A program made the translations under genes and the position numbers. 64,000 nucleotides of DNA, taken from NCBI RefSeq assembly GCF_042682915.1, contig NZ_JBHUIW010000001.1, positions 310,001 to 374,000 of the forward strand. The letters are read 5' to 3'. The notes beneath the pieces are model-generated. The model worked only from the letters and a program-made list of their open reading frames with translations. It was not told the DNA's origin and ran no database searches. Positions 34,202 through 43,237 of the stretch are shown here, piece by piece. Source of the stretch: Rhodoplanes azumiensis (lineage in GTDB: Bacteria > Pseudomonadota > Alphaproteobacteria > Rhizobiales > Xanthobacteraceae). The number at the start of each line of letters is the position of its first letter. Positions within the stretch are counted from its first letter, which is position 1.

Positions 34202-37200
34202 CTACTCGGCCGCGACCGGGGCGCGCTCGCCCTCGCGCACAGATGCGACCTGCGGCTCCAGACGCTTCTTCAGGCGGCGATCGACCTTGTCGAGATAGAT
34301 GTAGATCACCGGCGTGATGTAGAGCGTGAGGAGCTGCGAGAAGATCAACCCGCCGACCACGGCGACGCCGAGCGGCTGGCGCAGCTCGGCGCCCGCGCCG
34401 GTGCCGAGCGCGATCGGCAGCGCGCCGAAGATCGCCGCGAAGGTGGTCATCATGATCGGCCGGAAGCGCAACAAACAGGCTTCCCGCATCGCCGCCTCGG
34501 CGCCGAGCCCGACGCGCCGCCGCTCGATCGCGAAGTCGATCATCATGATGGCGTTCTTCTTGACGATGCCGACCAGCATGACGATGCCGATCATGGCGAT
34601 CACCGACAATTCCATGTCGAACGCCATCAGGATCAAGAGCGCGCCGACGCCGGCCGACGGCAGGCCCGAGATGATGGTGATCGGATGGATGAAGCTCTCG
34701 TACAGGATGCCGAGCACCACATAGGCGGCGAACACGGCGGCGAGCACCAGGACGCCCTGCCCGCGCAGCGACTCCTGGAACACTTGGGCCGAGCCCTGGA
34801 AGCCGGTGGCGATCGAGGCCGGCAAGTTCGATTCGCGCTCGATCTCGCGGATCGCGTCGACAGCTTGGCCGAGCGAGAGGCCGGGCATGAGATTGAACGA
34901 GATCGTCACGGCCGGCTGCTGGCCCTGGTGGTTGACCTGCAGCGGGCCGACGGTCGGGACGATGCGGGTGACGGCCGAGAGCGGGATCGACGGGCCGTTC
35001 GCCGCGGTGTTGCCGGTGACGCCGCCGCCGGGCGTGAGCGTGTTGCCGGTCGCTCCGCTGACGTTGGTCTTGAGGAAGATGCGCTCGAGCCCGGACGGAT
35101 CGGCCTGGAACTCGGGCAGGCTTTCGAGGATCACCTGATAGTCGTTGGACGGCGTGTAGATGGTCGCGACCTGGCGGGTGCCGAAGGCGTTGAACAGCTC
35201 CTGCCGGACCTGATCGACCGAGATGCCGTAGAAGGCGGCGCGCTCGCGGTCGATCTCGACCGTCATCTGCGGGTTGGAGATGTAGAGATCCGTGGTGACG
35301 TCGCGCAGCCCCGGCAGCGCCGCGATCTTCTCGCGCAGCTCCGGTGCGATCCGATACAGCTCGGCCGTGTCGCTCGACTGCAGCGTGTACTGATACTCGC
35401 TCTTGGAGATGCGGCCCGTGATGTTGATGTTCTGGACGTTCTGGAAATAGGTCGCCATGCCGACGACCTTGCCGGTCTCGCGGCGCAACCGCTGGATCAC
35501 GGCGGTGGCGTTCTCGCCGCGCTCCTTCTTCGGCTTGAGCGCGATGAACATGCGGCCGTAGTTCGGCGTCGGGTTGGGGCCGCCGACCCCCACGGTCGAG
35601 TTGACGTAGGCGACGGCCGGATCGGCGCGGACGATCTCGGCGATCTTGCGCTGGCGCTCGGTCATCGCCTTGAACGAGATGTCGGCGGGGCCTTCCACGG
35701 TCGCCGCGATGAAGCCGGTGTCCTCGATCGGGAAGAAGCCCTTGGGGATGACGATGTAGAGCCAGACCGTGCCGATCATGGTGGCGGCGGTCGCGGCCAG
35801 CACCAGCGGCTTGTGGCGCAGCACGAGGTCGAGCGTCGCCTCGTAGGCGCGCAGCATGCCCTCGAAGGCCCGCTCGAACAGCCGCAGCACCGGGTTCGGC
35901 TTCTGCTCACCGCCGTGATGACCGCGCAGCACGCGGGCGCACAGCATCGGAGTCAGCGTCAGCGAGACGAAGCCGGAAATCAGGATCGCCACCGCGATGG
36001 TGACGGCGAACTCGCGGAACACGCGGCCGACGAGGCCGCCCATCAGCAGCACCGGGATGAACACGGCGATCAGCGAGAACGTGATCGACACGATGGTGAA
36101 GCCGATCTCGCGGGCGCCTTTCAGGGCCGCCTCGAACGGCCGCATGCCGCCCTCGATGTGGCGCACGATGTTCTCGAGCATGACGATCGCGTCGTCGACC
36201 ACGAAGCCGACCGACAGGGTCAGGGCCAGCATGGTCATGTTGTTGATCGAGAAGCCGAGCGCGTACATCACCGCGAAGGTGCCGATCAGCGAGATCGGCA
36301 CCGCCAGCGCCGGGATGACGGTGGCCGGCAAGGTGCGCAGGAACAGGAAGATCACGAGCACGACGAGGCCGATGGCGATCGCCAGCGTCTCTTGAACGTC
36401 GTAGACGGCCTCGCGGATCGAGACCGAGCGGTCGTTCAGCACCTCCATGCGGATCGCCGCCGGGATCTGCGCCCGGTAGCCGGGCAACCGCTCGCGCACC
36501 GCGTCGACCACGGCCACCGTGTTGGCGGCGGGCTGGCGCTGGATGGCCAGCACGATCGCGCGCTCGTTGTTGAAGTAGCTCGCGATGCGGTCGTTCTCGA
36601 CCGAGTCGACGACGCGCGCCACATCCTCCAGCTTGACCGGCGTGCCGTTGCGGAACGCGACGACGACCTTTTGGTAATCGGCCGCCTTGGTCATCGCGGC
36701 GGTCGCGGTCAGCGTCACGTTCCGGTCGGTTCCCGAGATGGTGCCGACCGGCGTGTTGGAGTTCGTCTTGGCGACGACGTTGCGGATGTCTTCCAGCGAG
36801 ATGTTGCGGGCCGCCGCGGCGACCGGGTCGACCTGCACCCGCACGGCGAAACGCTGCGCGCCGTAGACCAGAACCTGGGCGACGCCCGGGATCTGCGAGA
36901 TCTGCTGGGCGAGCGTGATCTCGCCGTAGTCGTTGACGGTGGAGAGCGGCAGCGTCGACGAGACGAGGCTGATGTAGAGGATCGGGAAGTCGCCGGGATT
37001 GACCTTGCGGAAGCTCGGCGGCGTCGTCATTTCGATCGGCAGCCGCCGTTGGGCCACCGAGAGCGCCGTCTGCACGTCGAGCGCGGCGCCGTCGATGTCA
37101 CGGCCGAGATCGAACTGGATGGTGATCTGCGTCGTCCCGAGCGACGACATCGAGGTCATCGACGAGATGCCCGAGATGGTCGAGAGCTGGCGCTCGATCG

Positions 37201-37396
37201 GCGAGGCGACCGAGGCCGCCATGGTCTCGGGGCTGGCGCCCGGCAGCGTCGCCGTGATGGCGATGGTCGGATAGTCGACGGTCGGCAGCGCCGCGACCGC
37301 CAGGAGCCGATAGGCGAAGATGCCGAACACGATCATCGACGCGGTGATCAGCGTCGTCAGCACCGGGCGGCGGATGCAGGTCTCCGAGATCGTCAC
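34202..37396 (-). CDS. RND efflux permease, HAE1/MdtB-like
   Basis: This 1064-residue proton/drug antiporter has twelve membrane helices and two large periplasmic loops. The proton relay is intact: the Asp pair in LSVGFVVDDAIVMLEN (helix 4) and the Lys in LVGIVKKNAIMMIDF (helix 10). Overall layout and sequence are closest to the MdtB/MdtC type. The start is a GTG at 37396 with AGGAG upstream. The adaptor gene lies 175 bp upstream on the same strand, separated by an inverted repeat. The TolC protein at 50-51.5 kb may be the outer-membrane partner. Confidence 0.94.
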   Translation of the reverse strand: MTISETCIRRPVLTTLITASMIVFGIFAYRLLAVAALPTVDYPTIAITATLPGASPETMAASVASPIERQLSTISGISSMTSMSSLGTTQITIQFDLGRDIDGAALDVQTALSVAQRRLPIEMTTPPSFRKVNPGDFPILYISLVSSTLPLSTVNDYGEITLAQQISQIPGVAQVLVYGAQRFAVRVQVDPVAAAARNISLEDIRNVVAKTNSNTPVGTISGTDRNVTLTATAAMTKAADYQKVVVAFRNGTPVKLEDVARVVDSVENDRIASYFNNERAIVLAIQRQPAANTVAVVDAVRERLPGYRAQIPAAIRMEVLNDRSVSIREAVYDVQETLAIAIGLVVLVIFLFLRTLPATVIPALAVPISLIGTFAVMYALGFSINNMTMLALTLSVGFVVDDAIVMLENIVRHIEGGMRPFEAALKGAREIGFTIVSITFSLIAVFIPVLLMGGLVGRVFREFAVTIAVAILISGFVSLTLTPMLCARVLRGHHGGEQKPNPVLRLFERAFEGMLRAYEATLDLVLRHKPLVLAATAATMIGTVWLYIVIPKGFFPIEDTGFIAATVEGPADISFKAMTERQRKIAEIVRADPAVAYVNSTVGVGGPNPTPNYGRMFIALKPKKERGENATAVIQRLRRETGKVVGMATYFQNVQNINITGRISKSEYQYTLQSSDTAELYRIAPELREKIAALPGLRDVTTDLYISNPQMTVEIDRERAAFYGISVDQVRQELFNAFGTRQVATIYTPSNDYQVILESLPEFQADPSGLERIFLKTNVSGATGNTLTPGGGVTGNTAANGPSIPLSAVTRIVPTVGPLQVNHQGQQPAVTISFNLMPGLSLGQAVDAIREIERESNLPASIATGFQGSAQVFQESLRGQGVLVLAAVFAAYVVLGILYESFIHPITIISGLPSAGVGALLILMAFDMELSVIAMIGIVMLVGIVKKNAIMMIDFAIERRRVGLGAEAAMREACLLRFRPIMMTTFAAIFGALPIALGTGAGAELRQPLGVAVVGGLIFSQLLTLYITPVIYIYLDKVDRRLKKRLEPQVASVREGERAPVAAE

Positions 37397-37432
37397 GGCG
37401 GCCGTCTCCTACCTCGTTTCGGCGCGCGGCGC

Positions 37433-37548
37433 GTAGGGTGGGCAAAGGCGCGCGCTCGGCGCGCCGTGCCCACGCGGTCGAGCCCGCGGCGCTCTTCGTG
37501 GTGCCGGCGAGCCGGCGCGGTGGGCACGCTTCGCTTTGCCCACCCTAC
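37433..37548. repeat. inverted repeat with 15-bp perfect arms between pump genes
   Basis: GTAGGGTGGGCAAAG (37433-37447) is the exact reverse complement of CTTTGCCCACCCTAC (37534-37548). Further partly complementary blocks lie between (GTGCCCAC, GTGGGCAC). Similar GTAGGGTGGGCAAAG elements are a recurrent intergenic repeat in proteobacteria. Its place between adaptor and permease genes may affect their relative expression. Confidence 0.9.
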
Positions 37549-37570
37549 ATCTCCACCGTGGCCGGCACGA

Positions 37571-38719
37571 TCACGCTCCGGCCTTGCGGGGCGGTTGCTC
37601 GCCCCGCACCGTGACGCGGGCGCCGTCGGTGAGCTGGAGATGGCCGGCCGTCACCACCGCCTCGCCGCCCGACAAGCCGGTCTCGACGACCGTCTCGGGG
37701 CCGCTCGCGCGCAGCACCGTGACGGGCTGCACCTTGGCGACGCCGTCCTTCACCACGTAGACGAAGCTGCCCTGCTGGCTGACCTGCACGGCGGTCGACG
37801 GCACCGTCACGGCGTCCTCGACGCGCAGCGTGAGGCGCGCCGTGACCAGCGTCCCGGGCCACAGCAGCTCGTCGGCGTTGGGCATCGTCGCCCGGATCGT
37901 CGCCATGCCGGTCGCCGCGTCCACCGCGTTCTCGATCATGGCGATCTGGCCGCGGGCGCGCCGCGTCTCGCCCGGGATGACGGCCTCGACGACGGCGTCC
38001 TCGTTGGTCAGCGCGGAGCGGATCTGCGGCAGCAGGCGCTGCGGCACCGTGAAGGAGACGTAGACGGGCGCGGTCTGGTTGATGGTCGCGATCGGCGTCA
38101 GGTCGGCGGTGCGCACTTGGTTGCCGATCTTCACGTTCGCCTGGCTCGTGCGGCCGGAGATCGGCGCCCGGATCGTGGTGAAGCCGAGCTGCACCTTGAG
38201 GTGGTCGATGGTGGCCTGGCTCGCAAGGATCGCGGCCCGGTAGACGTCGGCCTGGGTCTTGGCGTTGTCGAGATTGGTCTGCGGCGTGGCGGCGCGGGCG
38301 ACCAGCTCGGTGTAGCGCCGCAGGTCGCGCTCGGCGCCTTCGAGCTGGGCCTTGTCGCGGGCGAGCTGCGCCTCCGCCTGCCGGATCTGGGCTTCGAGGG
38401 CGCGGCTGTCGAGCGTGACCAGGAGGTCGCCCTTCTTCACCACGGCGCCGTCCTCGAAATGGATGCCGACGATCTCGCTGTCGATGCGGGTGCGCACAGC
38501 GACGCTGGCGAGCGGCGTCACCGAGCCGAGCGCCTCGACCGTCACGGGGCTCTTCTTGCGGACCGACACCGCGGTCTCGACCGCGACGGCCCGCGGCCCG
38601 GCGGCAGCGCGCGCCGTCTGGCTCGCCGACTTCTCGGCGCCGAGCCGCTGCACGGCGAAGGCACTGCCCGCGAGTGCGAGCACACCCACCACAACCCAGA
38701 GCGCCCGACGTCGGATCAT
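37571..38719 (-). CDS. RND efflux periplasmic adaptor (MFP), MdtA-like
   Basis: This 382-residue adaptor has an N-terminal membrane anchor (ALWVVVGVLALAGSAFA) and a split lipoyl domain (RTRIDSEIVGIHFEDGAVVKKGDLLVTLD and GFTTIRAPISGRTSQ). A helical hairpin rich in Gln/Ala/Glu (about 115-175) and beta-barrel and membrane-proximal domains follow. It connects the RND permease to an outer-membrane channel. It diverges from xthA, with 315 bp between. Confidence 0.92.
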   Translation of the reverse strand: MIRRRALWVVVGVLALAGSAFAVQRLGAEKSASQTARAAAGPRAVAVETAVSVRKKSPVTVEALGSVTPLASVAVRTRIDSEIVGIHFEDGAVVKKGDLLVTLDSRALEAQIRQAEAQLARDKAQLEGAERDLRRYTELVARAATPQTNLDNAKTQADVYRAAILASQATIDHLKVQLGFTTIRAPISGRTSQANVKIGNQVRTADLTPIATINQTAPVYVSFTVPQRLLPQIRSALTNEDAVVEAVIPGETRRARGQIAMIENAVDAATGMATIRATMPNADELLWPGTLVTARLTLRVEDAVTVPSTAVQVSQQGSFVYVVKDGVAKVQPVTVLRASGPETVVETGLSGGEAVVTAGHLQLTDGARVTVRGEQPPRKAGA

Positions 38720-39034
38720 GGTCTGCCCGTCTGTTCAGTTGCCGTGCGACACGGCCGCCGTCCGCCGTGCCGGATCGTGTTGCGCCGCGACGACGCCGCG
38801 ATGATCACCCCGCCGTCGAACATCGGTCCGACGATCGACGTCTCGATGAAGACGAGCGCGGTCCGTGACGGGGCCAAGGGGGTGCCTCGAACGAGTGGCC
38901 GGCGGCGTCGGCATTGTCACCGACGAGCAATTAGCATACCGCAAAAATCGAAGCAGCCATCCGGTATGAAGATTGCGAAATTGTAATCGGGCCGGCGCGC
39001 CTTGTATCGCAAGTGCGGGACGCAGGAGAAAACG
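38720..39034. other. 315-bp divergent region between the efflux operon and xthA
   Basis: I see no gene. The last 110 bp are AT-richer and contain a dyad, CATACCG (38935-38941) and CGGTATG (38962-38968). A GATT-N10-AATC dyad follows. These are possible operator or promoter sites. Confidence 0.5.
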
Positions 39035-39829
39035 ATGCGGATCGCGACGTGGAACGTGAACTCGGTGAAGCAGCGGCTCGATCATCTGCTGTCCTGGCTA
39101 CAGGAACGGCAGCCCGACATCGTCTGCCTGCAGGAGATCAAGTGCGTCGACGACGCGTTTCCACGCGAGCCCATCGAGGCCGCCGGCTGGAACGTCGCGG
39201 TGCACGGCCAGAAGACGTTCAACGGTGTCGCGCTGCTGTCACGCCGGCCGTTCGACGAGGTGACGCCGGGCCTGCCGGGCGATCCCGACGACGACCACGC
39301 CCGCTTCATCGAAGGCGTCGTCTCGACCGGCGGAGGCGGCGTGGTTCGGGTCGCCTGCCTCTACCTGCCCAACGGCAATCCGGTGGGCACGGAAAAATAC
39401 CCCTACAAGCTGCGCTGGATGGACCGGCTCGCCGCCTATGCGCGCGACCGGCTGTCGCTCGAGGAGCCGTTCGTGATGGCCGGCGACTACAACGTCCTGC
39501 CGACCGCGATCGACGTCCCCAATCCGGAGGCGTGGGCCGGTGACGCGCTGTTCCTGCCGCAGACGCGCGACAAGTTCTCGGCCCTGAAGGCGCTCGGCTT
39601 CACCGACGCGATCCGGGCCGGCTCCGACGCACCAGGGTTGTATACATTCTGGGACTACCAGGCCGGCTGCTGGCAGAAGAATCTCGGCCTGCGAATCGAT
39701 CATCTGCTGCTGTCGCCGCAGGCAGCCGACCGCCTCTCCGCCGCCGGCATCGACAAGCACGTGCGCGGCTGGGACAAGCCTTCCGACCACGTGCCCGTGT
39801 GGTGCGACCTCGCGCTCGAGGCGGCATGA
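39035..39829 (+). CDS. xthA: exodeoxyribonuclease III
   Basis: This 264-residue AP endonuclease/3'-5' exonuclease works in base excision repair. Catalytic features are LQEIKC (Glu34), GDYNVLP (near 150), RIDHLLLS and the C-terminal SDHVPVW. The start at 39035 has GGAG eight bases upstream. It is a usual member of the dgt-erpA-xthA cluster but is displaced here. The conserved GLYTFWDY is written with atypical codons (about 39638-39665). Confidence 0.95.
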   Translation: MRIATWNVNSVKQRLDHLLSWLQERQPDIVCLQEIKCVDDAFPREPIEAAGWNVAVHGQKTFNGVALLSRRPFDEVTPGLPGDPDDDHARFIEGVVSTGGGGVVRVACLYLPNGNPVGTEKYPYKLRWMDRLAAYARDRLSLEEPFVMAGDYNVLPTAIDVPNPEAWAGDALFLPQTRDKFSALKALGFTDAIRAGSDAPGLYTFWDYQAGCWQKNLGLRIDHLLLSPQAADRLSAAGIDKHVRGWDKPSDHVPVWCDLALEAA

Positions 39830-39896
39830 GGGGGGAGGCGGCGCCCCGCGGGTCGCCAGCGCCGTGGAGTGCTTGCATCCGTCGGCACCTCCGATC

Positions 39897-39905
39897 TGCT
39901 ATATT
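39897..39905 (+). promoter_or_regulatory. extended -10 promoter element of the toxin-antitoxin operon
   Basis: TGCTATATT fits an extended -10 (TGnTATAAT-like). It lies about 28 bp before the antitoxin ATG in an otherwise GC-rich stretch. Confidence 0.45.
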
Positions 39906-39932
39906 AACCCGGCCACGCAACCGGGGGACGCA

Positions 39933-40181
39933 ATGGGCGAGATCCGGATCCGCAACCTCGACGATGCCGTCATCGCGCGCCTCGAGCGCCGCGCCGCGCT
40001 CAACGGCCGCTCGCTCGAGCAGGAGCTGCGCGAGGTACTCGCCGCGGCAGCGCCGGAAGCACCGTGGTCTCCCGAGGAAAGGCTCGAGCACACGCGGCGC
40101 CTTCGCGAGAAATTGCCCGACCTCCGCCATGTCGATGTCGAGGCACTGGTCCGATCGGGGCGCGACGAGGACTTGGCGTGA
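39933..40181 (+). CDS. FitA/VapB-type antitoxin
   Basis: This 82-residue protein has an N-terminal ribbon-helix-helix (IRIRNLDDAVIARLERRAAL followed by SLEQELREVL), as in FitA and StbC-like antitoxins. Its C-terminal tail should wrap the toxin. It would neutralise the downstream PIN nuclease and repress its own promoter by binding DNA. A GGGGGA ribosome site lies six bases before the ATG at 39933. The stop overlaps the toxin's GTG start (40178-40181). Confidence 0.88.
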   Translation: MGEIRIRNLDDAVIARLERRAALNGRSLEQELREVLAAAAPEAPWSPEERLEHTRRLREKLPDLRHVDVEALVRSGRDEDLA

Positions 40182-40591
40182 TCCTGGTCGTCGATGCGAG
40201 CATCGCGGCGCATCGGCTGCTTCGACTTGCGCGCTCCGACGACGCCGACCGCATCCTCGGCAACGGTGAGAATCGCCTGATCGCGCCCGACCTCGTCATC
40301 GCCGAGATCGCGAGCGTGGTCTGGAAGCTCTGGAAGTTCGAAGGGCTCGATGCGGGTTTGGCCCAGGAGATGCTCGCTACGGCACCGTCGGGTTTCGACG
40401 AGCTGATCCCCTGCTCCGCGCTGACCGAGCGAGCGTTGTCGATCGCCATCAGGCTCGGGCATTCGATCTACGACTGCTTCTACGTGGCTCTGGCCGAGCA
40501 GAGGAAAGCCAAGCTGGTCAGCTTCGACGAGCGGCTTCGGCGTGTCTGCAAGCCGACCCGGTACGCCTCGCTCTTCCTGCCGACGACCTGA
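40178..40591 (+). CDS. PIN-domain toxin, FitB/VapC family ribonuclease
   Basis: This 137-residue PIN domain is probably an RNase that is toxic when free. Acidic metal ligands are visible: Asp6 in ILVVDASI, Glu in LVIAEIASVVWK, Asp in SIYDCFYVALAE, and Asp in VSFDERL. The start is a GTG overlapping the antitoxin stop by 4 bp, the usual coupling in these pairs. The module sits between xthA and exoR in a chromosomal housekeeping region. Confidence 0.88.
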   Translation: MILVVDASIAAHRLLRLARSDDADRILGNGENRLIAPDLVIAEIASVVWKLWKFEGLDAGLAQEMLATAPSGFDELIPCSALTERALSIAIRLGHSIYDCFYVALAEQRKAKLVSFDERLRRVCKPTRYASLFLPTT

Positions 40592-40599
40592 CCCCGCCC

Positions 40600-41526
40600 C
40601 TACTCCTTCCGCCCGCCGCGCAGCCAGTGCTCGAGATGGGCGAGCGCCTTGGCCCGCTCCGCCTCGGTGGCGGTCTTGAAGGCGGCGGCGTGCAGGTCGG
40701 TGATCCACGCCTCCTGCGGGGTCGCGGCGTCGCGGGCGAGCGTCAACCACATCAGGCCCTTGGCGCCCTGGCGCGGCACCGCCTCGCCCTTGAACAGCAT
40801 GGCGCCGAGCATCGCCTGGGCCTGGTACTGGCCCTTGTTGGCGGCGAGCTGCAGCCACCGGGCCGCTTGGCGGGCGTCCTTCACGCCGCCGTATCCTTCG
40901 AGATACATGCGGCCGAGGTGATACTGGGCGTCCGGGTCGCCGAAATAGGAGGCCGCGTAGGTGAACATCTCGCGGGCGCGGTCCGGATCGGACTTCACGA
41001 CCGAGTTCGGGATGCCGTCGAGATAGTAGTTGCCGAGCGCCACGAAGGCGTTGGCGACGAAGCGGGCGCGCGGCGTGCCGGGGCTCTCGTCCGCATAGGC
41101 GTCGGCGACCTCGCGGAAATACTCGAAGGCGCGCACGTCGTCCTGCTTGACGCCGTCGCCCTCGGCATACATCCGGCCGAGCTTCCACTGGGCGATCGGG
41201 TGGCCGCTGGCGGCCGCGTATTCGAGCGACGACAGGCCGTTCTTGGTGTCGCCGGCGCGCAACGCCTGGGCGCCCGAGCGGAACGCCTCGACCGGGGTGA
41301 GGTTGCGCAGCGTCGGGGCGGCCTGCAGCGTGCCAGGCGCCAGAATGGCGGCACCGCGGGGAAACAGGTCGATGCTGACGGCCGGCGCCACCTGCACGGG
41401 CCCGACCGGCCCGACCGGGGTCACCGGCCCCACCGGGCCGCGCGAGGCATCGAACGCGACCGCGCTGCCCAGCCCGAGGGCCAAGCCGACTGCGACCAGA
41501 ATGCCGATCCGCCTAGACGTCCGCAT
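40600..41526 (-). CDS. exoR: Sel1-like repeat periplasmic protein, ExoR-like
   Basis: This 308-residue protein has a signal peptide (GLALGLGSAVAF) and a short GPVGPV/TPVGPV repeat. Several Sel1 repeats follow (AQWKLGRMYAEGDGV, AQYHLGRMYLEGYGG, AQAMLGAMLFKGEAV). Size, repeat layout and location near xthA/dgt match ExoR of rhizobia. There it restrains the ExoS-ChvI two-component system and so controls exopolysaccharide and motility. The ExoR identity is inferred. The ATG lies inside the 3' end of ilvD, giving a 14-bp overlap. Confidence 0.78.
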   Translation of the reverse strand: MRTSRRIGILVAVGLALGLGSAVAFDASRGPVGPVTPVGPVGPVQVAPAVSIDLFPRGAAILAPGTLQAAPTLRNLTPVEAFRSGAQALRAGDTKNGLSSLEYAAASGHPIAQWKLGRMYAEGDGVKQDDVRAFEYFREVADAYADESPGTPRARFVANAFVALGNYYLDGIPNSVVKSDPDRAREMFTYAASYFGDPDAQYHLGRMYLEGYGGVKDARQAARWLQLAANKGQYQAQAMLGAMLFKGEAVPRQGAKGLMWLTLARDAATPQEAWITDLHAAAFKTATEAERAKALAHLEHWLRGGRKE

Positions 41527-43237
41527 AGCACTTCTTCTCGGCTACGGCGCCCGGATGCGTGACGGCGCCGGTTCGCGCCGATCCCACCTGCTGGGCGTAT
41601 TTCCACAAGTAACCCGACGTCGCCGTCGTCCGCTTCGGCTTGAACTCGGCCCGGCGGGCATCGAGCTCGGCCTTGGAGAGCTTCACGTTCAGGGTGCCGG
41701 CCTCGGCGTCGATCTCGATGATGTCGCCGTCGCGCAGAAGGCCGATCGGCCCGCCGACCGCCGCCTCCGGCCCGACATGGCCGACGCAGAAGCCGCGGGT
41801 GGCGCCGGAGAAGCGGCCGTCGGTGATCAGCGCCACCTTGCCACCGGTGCCCTGCCCGTAGAGGGCCGCCGTGGTGGCCAGCATCTCGCGCATGCCGGGA
41901 CCGCCTTGCGGACCCTCGTGGCGGATGACGAGGACGTCGCCCTCCTTGTAGCGCCGCTTCTTCACCGCCTCGAAGCAGGCCTCCTCGCCGTCGAAGCAGC
42001 GCGCCGGGCCGGTGAAGGTGAGGCTCTCCAGGCCGGCGATCTTCACGATCGCGCCGTCCGGGGCGAGGTTGCCCTTCAGTCCGACGACGCCGCCGGTCGG
42101 CAGCAACGGACGATTGGCCGGCAGGACGACGTCCTGGGCCTTGTTCCAAGCCACCGCGGCGAGGTTCTGGGCCATGGTGCGGCCCGTCACGGTCATGCAG
42201 TCGCCGTGCAGGAAGCCGTGGTCGAGCAGCGTCTTCAGGATCAGCGGGACGCCGCCGACCTCGAACAGATCCTTGGCGACGTAGCGGCCGCCCGGCTTCA
42301 GGTCGGCGATGTAGGGGGTGCGCTTGAACACCGCGGCGACGTCGAACAGGTCGAAGGTGATGCCGCACTCGTTGGCGATCGCCGGCAGATGCAGGGCCGC
42401 GTTGGTCGAGCCCCCGGTGGCGGCGACGGCCGCGGCGGCGTTCTCCAACGCCTCGCGGGTGACGATGTCGCGCGGCCGGATGTTGCGGCGGATCAGCTCG
42501 ACGATCTGCTCGCCGGCCGTCATGCAGAAGCGGTCGCGGATCTCGTAAGGCGCCGGCGCGCCGGCCGAGTACGGCAGCGCCAGGCCGATCGCCTCGGAGA
42601 CGGTCGCCATGGTGTTGGCCGTGAACTGCGCCCCGCAGGCGCCGGCCGACGGGCACGCGACCTGCTCGAGCTCGTCGAGGTCGCCGTCGGAGAGGTCGCC
42701 GACCGAGTGCCGGCCGACCGCCTCGAAGACGTCCTGGACCGTGACGGGCCGGCCCCTGAAGCTACCGGGCAGGATCGAGCCGCCGTAGATGAAGATCGAC
42801 GGCACGTTCAGCCGGCACATCGCCATCATCATGCCGGGGAGCGACTTGTCGCAGCCGGCGAGCCCGACCAGCGCGTCGTAGGCGTGGCCCCGCATGGTCA
42901 GCTCGACCGAGTCGGCGATCACCTCGCGGGACGGCAGCGAGGACTTCATGCCCTCGTGGCCCATGGCGATGCCGTCCGTCACCGTGATGGTGCAGAACTC
43001 GCGCGGCGTGCCGCCGTTCGCCGCGACGCCCTTCTTCACCGCCTGGGCCTGGCGCATCAGCGCGATATTGCACGGGGCCGCCTCGTTCCAGCAGCTGGCC
43101 ACGCCGACGAAGGGCTGATGGATCTGCTGCTTGGTGAGGCCCATGGCGTAATAGTAGGACCGATGCGGCGCGCGCGCGGAACCTTCGGTCACGTGCCGGC
43201 TGGGCAGCCTGCTCTTGAGGTCCGTCCGAACGTCCAT
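41513..43237 (-). CDS. ilvD: dihydroxy-acid dehydratase
   Basis: This 574-residue Fe-S enzyme of valine/isoleucine synthesis starts MDVRTDLKSRLPSRHVTEG. SCWNEAAPCN (Cys49), LAGCDKSLPGMMMA and PSAGACGAQFTANTM supply the cluster cysteines and the lysine usually carbamylated. ITDGRFSGATRGFCVGHVGPEA is the C-terminal signature. The start at 43237 has GGGGA upstream. It is probably co-transcribed with the overlapping exoR-like gene. Confidence 0.96.
   Translation of the reverse strand: MDVRTDLKSRLPSRHVTEGSARAPHRSYYYAMGLTKQQIHQPFVGVASCWNEAAPCNIALMRQAQAVKKGVAANGGTPREFCTITVTDGIAMGHEGMKSSLPSREVIADSVELTMRGHAYDALVGLAGCDKSLPGMMMAMCRLNVPSIFIYGGSILPGSFRGRPVTVQDVFEAVGRHSVGDLSDGDLDELEQVACPSAGACGAQFTANTMATVSEAIGLALPYSAGAPAPYEIRDRFCMTAGEQIVELIRRNIRPRDIVTREALENAAAAVAATGGSTNAALHLPAIANECGITFDLFDVAAVFKRTPYIADLKPGGRYVAKDLFEVGGVPLILKTLLDHGFLHGDCMTVTGRTMAQNLAAVAWNKAQDVVLPANRPLLPTGGVVGLKGNLAPDGAIVKIAGLESLTFTGPARCFDGEEACFEAVKKRRYKEGDVLVIRHEGPQGGPGMREMLATTAALYGQGTGGKVALITDGRFSGATRGFCVGHVGPEAAVGGPIGLLRDGDIIEIDAEAGTLNVKLSKAELDARRAEFKPKRTTATSGYLWKYAQQVGSARTGAVTHPGAVAEKKCYADV

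Noticed and set aside
34073..38986. A very long open frame antisense to the RND pump genes, and similar long antisense frames over valS, tal-pgi, the HWE kinase and the Sec genes
   Set aside because: They are Arg/Asp/His/Gly-rich mirror frames of well-recognised genes, expected in very GC-rich DNA, and show no domain.
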